Shown here piece after piece: positions 59,316-64,000 of a DNA stretch of 64,000 nt. The translations under genes were made by a program, and so were the position numbers. This stretch comes from Nostoc paludosum FACHB-159 (GTDB taxonomy: Bacteria > Cyanobacteriota > Cyanobacteriia > Cyanobacteriales > Nostocaceae): assembly GCF_014698835.1 (NCBI RefSeq), contig NZ_JACJTU010000039.1:1-64000 (forward strand), read 5' to 3'. Position 1 is the stretch's first letter. Each line of letters starts with the position of its first letter. The notes below the pieces were generated by a model. It did not search any database. It was given only the letters and a program-made list of their open reading frames with translations, and had not been told where the DNA came from.

Positions 59316-61529
59316 TTACAAATGAGCTTTTCGGCGTACAGGAATTTGAATAATAAACTCAGTTCCTTTTCCTAAAGTTGAGAAACACTCTAGTTTGCCG
59401 CCATGTTTCTCTGTAATAATTTGGTAGCTAATAGACATACCCATTCCGGTTCCTTTGCCAATAGGTTTAGTAGTGAAAAAGGGATCGAATATTCGTTGCT
59501 GCAATTCTTGAGAAATACCAACTCCGTTATCAGCGATCGCCACTTTTACCCACGTTGAATTAACGACCGATGTGCGAATTATAATTTGACTAAAATTGTC
59601 CTTGCTTTCCTGATGAGTATCCTTGACGTGACTTTCTTCTAAAGCATCAATGGCATTCACTAAAATATTCATAAACACCTGATTGAGTTGCCCGGCATAG
59701 CATTCTACTGGGGGTAAATTGCCGTAGTCTTTGATTACCTGAATTTCAGATTGTTCTGATTTAGCTTTGAGGCGGTGTTGCAGAATCATCAAAGTACTGT
59801 CGATGCCCTGATGAATATCAACGCTTTTAAATTCGGCTTCGTCCATGCGGGAGAAGTTCCGCAATGACAGTACAATTTCGCGAATGCGATCGGTGCCCAC
59901 TTTCATGGAAGACAAAATTTTTGGTAAGTCTTCCTGTAAAAACTCCAAATCCATTTTTTCGGCAGCAATTTGAATTTCTGGAACAGGGTTAGAATTGTAC
60001 TGCTGATACAATTGCACAAATGCTAATAAATCCTGGGAATATTCTTGTAAATGATTGAGGTTGCCATGAATAAAATTCACTGGATTATTAATTTCGTGTG
60101 CGACTCCAGCAACTAGTTGTCCCAGACTAGACATTTTTTCAGTTTGAATAATTTGAGATTGAGTGCGTTGTAATTCCTCTAATGTATTTTTTAGTTCAGT
60201 AGTACGTTCATCTACCCTGTCTTCCAGTTCTTCCTTGCTTTTCTCTAAGGCCGTAAACGATTCAAGCAGTTGTTCTGCCATGTAATTAAAAGAGTTAGAC
60301 AGGGTATTGAGTTCCTGAATGGGGCTAGTTTGTACTGTCTGATCTAAATTGCCAGATGCCATTGCCTTACTTGCACGATTTAGGCGTAAAATCGGGCGTA
60401 CAATCCAATGGGAGGTAAACACCCCCATCACCGAGGCAACAATTAATGCAGCAAAACAAAACGCGATCGCGGTTTGTGTGTTGGCGTTAATTTGTGCCAT
60501 AAATGCGTTTTCTGGCACACTCACCACTAACAGCCAATCTAAACCATACTTGTCACGCCAAGGTACAACATCTACAAAATACTGTTTTCCTTGTAACTCC
60601 AGCTTAAAATCTGTGTCTTCGGTGATGGACTCAAACCCATTAAAGCTTTGCAAGTGTTTAGCAACGTTCTGTATTATTGGGTCATTACTGTCCATCGCCT
60701 GCAATCTCTCAGCCTTTTGATTAATTAAGGTAAAAGGCTTTTCTGTGCCAGAAGTGGCAATTAATTTGCCATTCCGTTCTAAAAGAAACACCCGTCCAGA
60801 CTGACTAATATCCAAACTGCGTAAAAAATCGCCCAGTTTGAGCAGATGAATATCACAAGCAATCATTCCTAACAAGCGATTTTGGGAATCATAAATTGGA
60901 CGACTGGCAGAGGCAGCGATGTAGGGGCCACTAGGAAAGTTTTCTACCAGAATCTTTGCCCAAATGGGTTTATTGGCGGCTATTGGTTCGGTATACCAAG
61001 ATTGCTCAGAATTTTTCCAATCCCACCGAGTGTTTACCTGAGTTCGGTTGCCTCGTTCGTCGGTAGCATAAGTGGAGACATTGTTAGGAGGGTTGGCAGT
61101 CCAATCTTCAATGTTAATAGTTTTGCCATCATAACGAGCAACACCCAGCCCTTCACCCGTGGTTAGTCCAATACCAATATAAGTCAGGTTATACGCCTGC
61201 ATTTGATCCCAGAAATACTTGCCAACGGTTTGGCGATGCCTAAGACCACCTGCGTCCACGCCCACATCTAATATTCCTCTGCGGATAGCATCTGCATTGA
61301 TCTGATTTAAGGTTTGCGGAATGGAAAGATAAGACTTGAGGTGTTCATCCACCACTTCAGTAGTACGATCTATCAACTGTTCTGCCAGGTCATTAACTGC
61401 TCTTTGTCCATTTTTAAAAGACAAATAACCCACTAAACTGACCGCTGCAAAAATTTGGAGCGCGAAGGGAACAACAAGAACAATTTGTAATGGTAGCGCC
61501 TTGTTTCTGTAAAAATGGCGAGTCTTCAT
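59316..61529 (-). CDS. Sensor histidine kinase with dCache-type sensor and HAMP
   Basis: 737 aa from ATG 61529 (MKTRHFYRNKALPLQ); a TTG at 61580 is the alternative. An N-terminal membrane helix, a dCache-like extracytoplasmic sensor (about 45-360), a second helix, HAMP (VRPILRLNRASKAMASGNLDQ), coiled coil, HisKA (GVAHEINNPVNFIHGN) and HATPase (NQVFMNILVNAIDALE, DNGVGIS, GKGTGMGMSIS). No adjacent response regulator. The kinase core closely matches the MASE1 kinase at 50470. Confidence 0.94.
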   Translation of the reverse strand: MKTRHFYRNKALPLQIVLVVPFALQIFAAVSLVGYLSFKNGQRAVNDLAEQLIDRTTEVVDEHLKSYLSIPQTLNQINADAIRRGILDVGVDAGGLRHRQTVGKYFWDQMQAYNLTYIGIGLTTGEGLGVARYDGKTINIEDWTANPPNNVSTYATDERGNRTQVNTRWDWKNSEQSWYTEPIAANKPIWAKILVENFPSGPYIAASASRPIYDSQNRLLGMIACDIHLLKLGDFLRSLDISQSGRVFLLERNGKLIATSGTEKPFTLINQKAERLQAMDSNDPIIQNVAKHLQSFNGFESITEDTDFKLELQGKQYFVDVVPWRDKYGLDWLLVVSVPENAFMAQINANTQTAIAFCFAALIVASVMGVFTSHWIVRPILRLNRASKAMASGNLDQTVQTSPIQELNTLSNSFNYMAEQLLESFTALEKSKEELEDRVDERTTELKNTLEELQRTQSQIIQTEKMSSLGQLVAGVAHEINNPVNFIHGNLNHLQEYSQDLLAFVQLYQQYNSNPVPEIQIAAEKMDLEFLQEDLPKILSSMKVGTDRIREIVLSLRNFSRMDEAEFKSVDIHQGIDSTLMILQHRLKAKSEQSEIQVIKDYGNLPPVECYAGQLNQVFMNILVNAIDALEESHVKDTHQESKDNFSQIIIRTSVVNSTWVKVAIADNGVGISQELQQRIFDPFFTTKPIGKGTGMGMSISYQIITEKHGGKLECFSTLGKGTEFIIQIPVRRKAHL

Positions 61530-61714
61530 TGGGAGGAACTGCAAGTTAATGTTAATTGGATCTACTTGTATAGTTCCCAAGATGACTAGATACTCACCTT
61601 TATAGGAAAAATTCTAGAAAATTTACCGGATTTTCTTCAGCTTTTGAGAATAATAGCTCATCTACATCACATTTGCGCTTCATTAAACTGTAGTGAGCTT
61701 TAAAGGAAATTTTT

Positions 61715-62902
61715 ATGACAGCCCAAATTTTTCGCGGTATTACCTATACTCAACAAGTCATTCAAGAGAGTAATCAAAGAATTCACGGTACTGCTGATGC
61801 AGATTGGTTTGTTGTAGAAGGTAACAACAATATTGTAAACACGCGAGATGGCAATGATGTTGTTTTATTAGGAAGAAAAGTAGATCTCACATTTAATTTT
61901 GATAGTAGCATTTTTAGCGGTGAGGTTTTACAAACTAGTTCATTGCCCTGTAATCCTAATGATTTTGAAGCAATTGTATATACGGGCAAGGGAGATGATT
62001 ATGTCAGTGTAGGAGCAGGCAATCACGTAATTCGTTTAGGCAGTGGAAACAACTTTTTAGATGATTATGGTGGAAACTATCTGTTCGATGCTGATGATAA
62101 TATTATTGGCTTAGAAGCAATTCCAAAATTAGTTGCCTCAGCAGGAGCGGGTGACGATGTTTTTTATTTAAGGGGATTTGCTAACAGAAACATTAATGGT
62201 GGAAAAGGTAACAACTTAATTTTTCTGGGAGCTGGAGATGCCAGGATTAATACAGGCTCAGGAAATGACGTTATCACCAGTGAAGTTTCAGTATTGACTT
62301 ATATTTTTGACAGTGGTTCGCCATCCTATGAGCAAAACATCATAGCTGGAGATGGTGACAATCAAATTGCTGTTCTTCCCTATGGTGAAACTACAATTAG
62401 AACAGGCAAAGGTGAGGATTTTATTCTGGCTGTTGGTATCCCTGGCTTAAGTTCTGCCAAAATTTATGCAGGTGATGGCAACGATACAATTATTACAAAC
62501 GATACCAACAGCATTATTCAGTCTGGCTCAGGTGATAATTTAATTTTTGCCGGTTCGGGTGATGATACTATCCGAGTGGGAAGTGGCAATAATGTAATCA
62601 ATTTGCGGGGAGGAACGGTTTGTTTACCCGAACCTTTAAGTCAAGATACAAACCTGTTTGATTCATCTGTAGAGGTCAAAGGCGGCGGAAATGATAAGGT
62701 CTATTTGGATGAAGGAACAGATACAGTAATTTTGGGAAGCAGTGGTTTTGCTACCATCTATAATTTTAGTTGTGGCGATCGCTTAAATGTCAATGGCTTA
62801 AACGCCAGCTTCAGCCGCATCGGAAATGACACACTAATTAATTCATGTGGTGGTTCTTTGGGAGTTCTCAAAGGATATACAGGTTCAGTAGATTTGGTGT
62901 AA
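61715..62902 (+). CDS. RTX-like calcium-binding repeat protein
   Basis: 395 aa. Many GGxGxDx-type nonapeptide-like repeats: GGKGNNLIFLGAGDARI, TGSGNDVI, GDGNDTIITND, GSGDNLIFAGSGDDTIRVGSGNNVINLRGG (part). These bind Ca and form beta-rolls in secreted proteins. No Sec signal peptide; secretion by a type I system would use a C-terminal signal. Binding site aaaggaa before ATG 61715. Confidence 0.88.
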   Translation: MTAQIFRGITYTQQVIQESNQRIHGTADADWFVVEGNNNIVNTRDGNDVVLLGRKVDLTFNFDSSIFSGEVLQTSSLPCNPNDFEAIVYTGKGDDYVSVGAGNHVIRLGSGNNFLDDYGGNYLFDADDNIIGLEAIPKLVASAGAGDDVFYLRGFANRNINGGKGNNLIFLGAGDARINTGSGNDVITSEVSVLTYIFDSGSPSYEQNIIAGDGDNQIAVLPYGETTIRTGKGEDFILAVGIPGLSSAKIYAGDGNDTIITNDTNSIIQSGSGDNLIFAGSGDDTIRVGSGNNVINLRGGTVCLPEPLSQDTNLFDSSVEVKGGGNDKVYLDEGTDTVILGSSGFATIYNFSCGDRLNVNGLNASFSRIGNDTLINSCGGSLGVLKGYTGSVDLV

Positions 62903-62958
62903 TATCAAAATCCTTGTAGAGACCTTGCATTGCAACGTCTCTACTAATAGCCCACATC

Positions 62959-63384
62959 CTAACTTGTTGTTGCTGTTTCTTTTCCATTCTTGCTCTGTAC
63001 ACTAGCAACAAATGACGATTCATCAGCCTTGAAAGTCGGCGATTCGCCTCGCAGCCCCTTACGACGCTGGTTTTTTGGAACTCCTCCCGCCATCCCGTAC
63101 TCTACACTACTTTTGCCATATCGAGTACCAACTGCCATCAGCATGTGTTCTGTCATGTCTGCCAACTCGTCTTCTGTTTCCAGCATTTCACGATACAATT
63201 TATCCAAATTAGAAAGCGCACTGTTGTACGCATTTTCTCTACTTCGCATCTTCTCAATCAGGCTTGAAAATGCAGGTGAAGTGAGTCCATTGCCTAAATC
63301 TAAATTTGAACCAATTGAGTTTATCCCAGCAGCACGACGCACTGCTTTTTCTAAGACTGCGGAAGTTCTTTTTCTACGAGCCAT
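62959..63384 (-). CDS. Hypothetical basic protein
   Basis: 141 aa, basic N-terminus (MARRKRTSAVLEKAVRRAAG), helical middle (ALSNLDKLYREMLETEDELADMTEHMLMAVG) and a charged tail. Looks like a small helical structural or DNA-related protein; no domain recognised. It converges on the RTX-like gene. Confidence 0.65.
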   Translation of the reverse strand: MARRKRTSAVLEKAVRRAAGINSIGSNLDLGNGLTSPAFSSLIEKMRSRENAYNSALSNLDKLYREMLETEDELADMTEHMLMAVGTRYGKSSVEYGMAGGVPKNQRRKGLRGESPTFKADESSFVASVQSKNGKETATTS

Positions 63385-63983
63385 AATTTACACCTTGTAA
63401 TTCAGTACGGTTAAAACAGTAAACAGTGAACAAGCGATCGCTAATAACTGATAACTGCTAATATTCTTTACCTTAAAAAATTTCCGTATGAATCAGCCTG
63501 GGAGAATTTCGGCAAATCTGCAACAGCTTTTGCTACCAGCCTGATATTTGTCATAAATACGCGAAGTACTTAAATGAGAAAGTCAAAAGGCATTTTTATA
63601 AAGCAAAATCTTGTTTTGCTTGCGGAAAATACTAAAATGAGAAAGCCAAAGCTTGTTTGACTTGCAGAAAATAGCAAAATGAGAAAATCAAAAGGCATTT
63701 TGAGAAAGTAAAAGCTTGTTTTGCTTGCGGAAAACACCAAAATGAGAAAGCAAACTGGGGTTTGAGAAGGTAAAAGCTCATTTTACTTGCGGAAAACACC
63801 AAAATGAGACAGTCAAATGCCATTTTGAGAAAGTAAAAGGTTATTTTGCTAACTAAGCACTAGCAACAGCACACTACTAATGGCTAATTGATTAAATCCT
63901 GAATTCTAAATTCTTCTTCAACGCATCAACTCATGCGATCGCGTTTGTTTTTACAATAGTCTTGAAACTCAGGAGATATTCCA
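63385..63983. repeat. Tandem direct repeats at the right end
   Basis: 63574-63850 holds five related units of about 42-63 bases. Each combines aaatgagaaagtcaaa with gcttgttttgcttgcgg or close variants; cttgcgg-type anchors lie at 63619, 63661, 63724 and 63786. A remainder of about 320 bases shows nothing else. Not a CRISPR: no constant-length spacers. Confidence 0.8.
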
Positions 63984-64000
63984 ATGACTCTTGAAAGAAA
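63984..64000 (+). CDS. Start of a truncated gene at the window edge
   Basis: ATG 63984 has aggag 8 bases upstream and the first residues read MTLERK. The rest lies beyond the window, so no product is assigned. Confidence 0.4.

Noticed and set aside
63574..63850. CRISPR-like array
   Set aside because: Repeats vary, unit length changes from about 42 to 63, there are no unique spacers of constant size, and no cas genes are in the window.
46498..64000. Second nifD element core or nifD 5' end
   Set aside because: Scanning for cggagtaatcc and for NifD-like minus-strand protein found none; an exact string search would settle it.
1..64000. tRNA or rRNA genes
   Set aside because: No cloverleaf with a T-loop motif or rRNA-like segment was noticed; a covariance-model search would be decisive.

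Overview
The window comes from a filamentous, heterocyst-forming cyanobacterium of the Nostocales. The evidence is a nif cluster with the heterocyst ferredoxin gene fdxH plus hesA/hesB, a nifD split by a xisA-bearing excision element, a cyanobacterial hupSL/hyp uptake-hydrogenase region, abundant HIP1 octamers (gcgatcgc), and many short tandem repeat arrays between genes. The species cannot be named from the sequence.

Layout. (1) 0.4-4.6 kb: coxBAC, an aa3-type terminal oxidase, with a small helical protein. (2) 4.7-7.4 kb: a 55-aa small ORF, a cysteine-dioxygenase-like cupin, a NifO-like ArsC-family protein with a His-rich tail, and cysK on the opposite strand. (3) 7.4-12.8 kb: mostly small uncharacterised genes, a luciferase-like oxidoreductase and an Rpn-like nuclease. 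(4) 12.9-23.6 kb, minus strand: an extended hyp operon. It reads TPR protein, two small membrane proteins, NifU/Rieske fusion, NHL protein, hypF, hypC, hypD, tautomerase, hypE, hypA, hypB. (5) 25.3-28.0 kb: hupS and hupL, uninterrupted. (6) 28-32.6 kb: accessory genes (HNH pair, orphan HicB, GNAT, SDR/HxlR pair, unknowns). (7) 32.6-37.5 kb: hupW, a small paralogue of a gene at 11.4 kb, a SagB-type nitroreductase, an ankyrin protein, a CBS-CP12 fusion, mop and a FeoA-domain gene. (8) 37.7-46.5 kb, minus strand: nifK, a Mo-nitrogenase C-terminus protein, nifE, nifN, nifX, DUF269, DUF683, nifW, hesA, hesB, fdxH. Upstream of nifK only the last 49 codons of nifD remain, cut at the 11-bp core ggattactccg. 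(9) 46.5-64 kb: the nifD element, beginning with xisA. No second core or 5' nifD was found, so the element appears to run past the right edge (at least 17.5 kb). It carries two related histidine kinases, an HTH membrane protein, a dienelactone hydrolase, a methyltransferase, a phosphate-binding-protein/DUF4912 fusion and an RTX-like protein.

How it fits together. Nitrogenase makes H2. HupSL recovers it, after maturation by HypA-F, HupW and the extra operon genes. The cox oxidase could help respire oxygen. FdxH feeds electrons to nitrogenase. NifE/N/X/W and Hes proteins build cofactors. XisA must excise the element to restore nifD during heterocyst differentiation.

The most distinctive signals are the nifD junction and its large cargo, foldback tandem repeat arrays inside the cox, hup and nif transcription units, one such array embedded in frame in hypF, the CBS-CP12 fusion beside nif genes, and the PstS-like/triple-DUF4912 protein.
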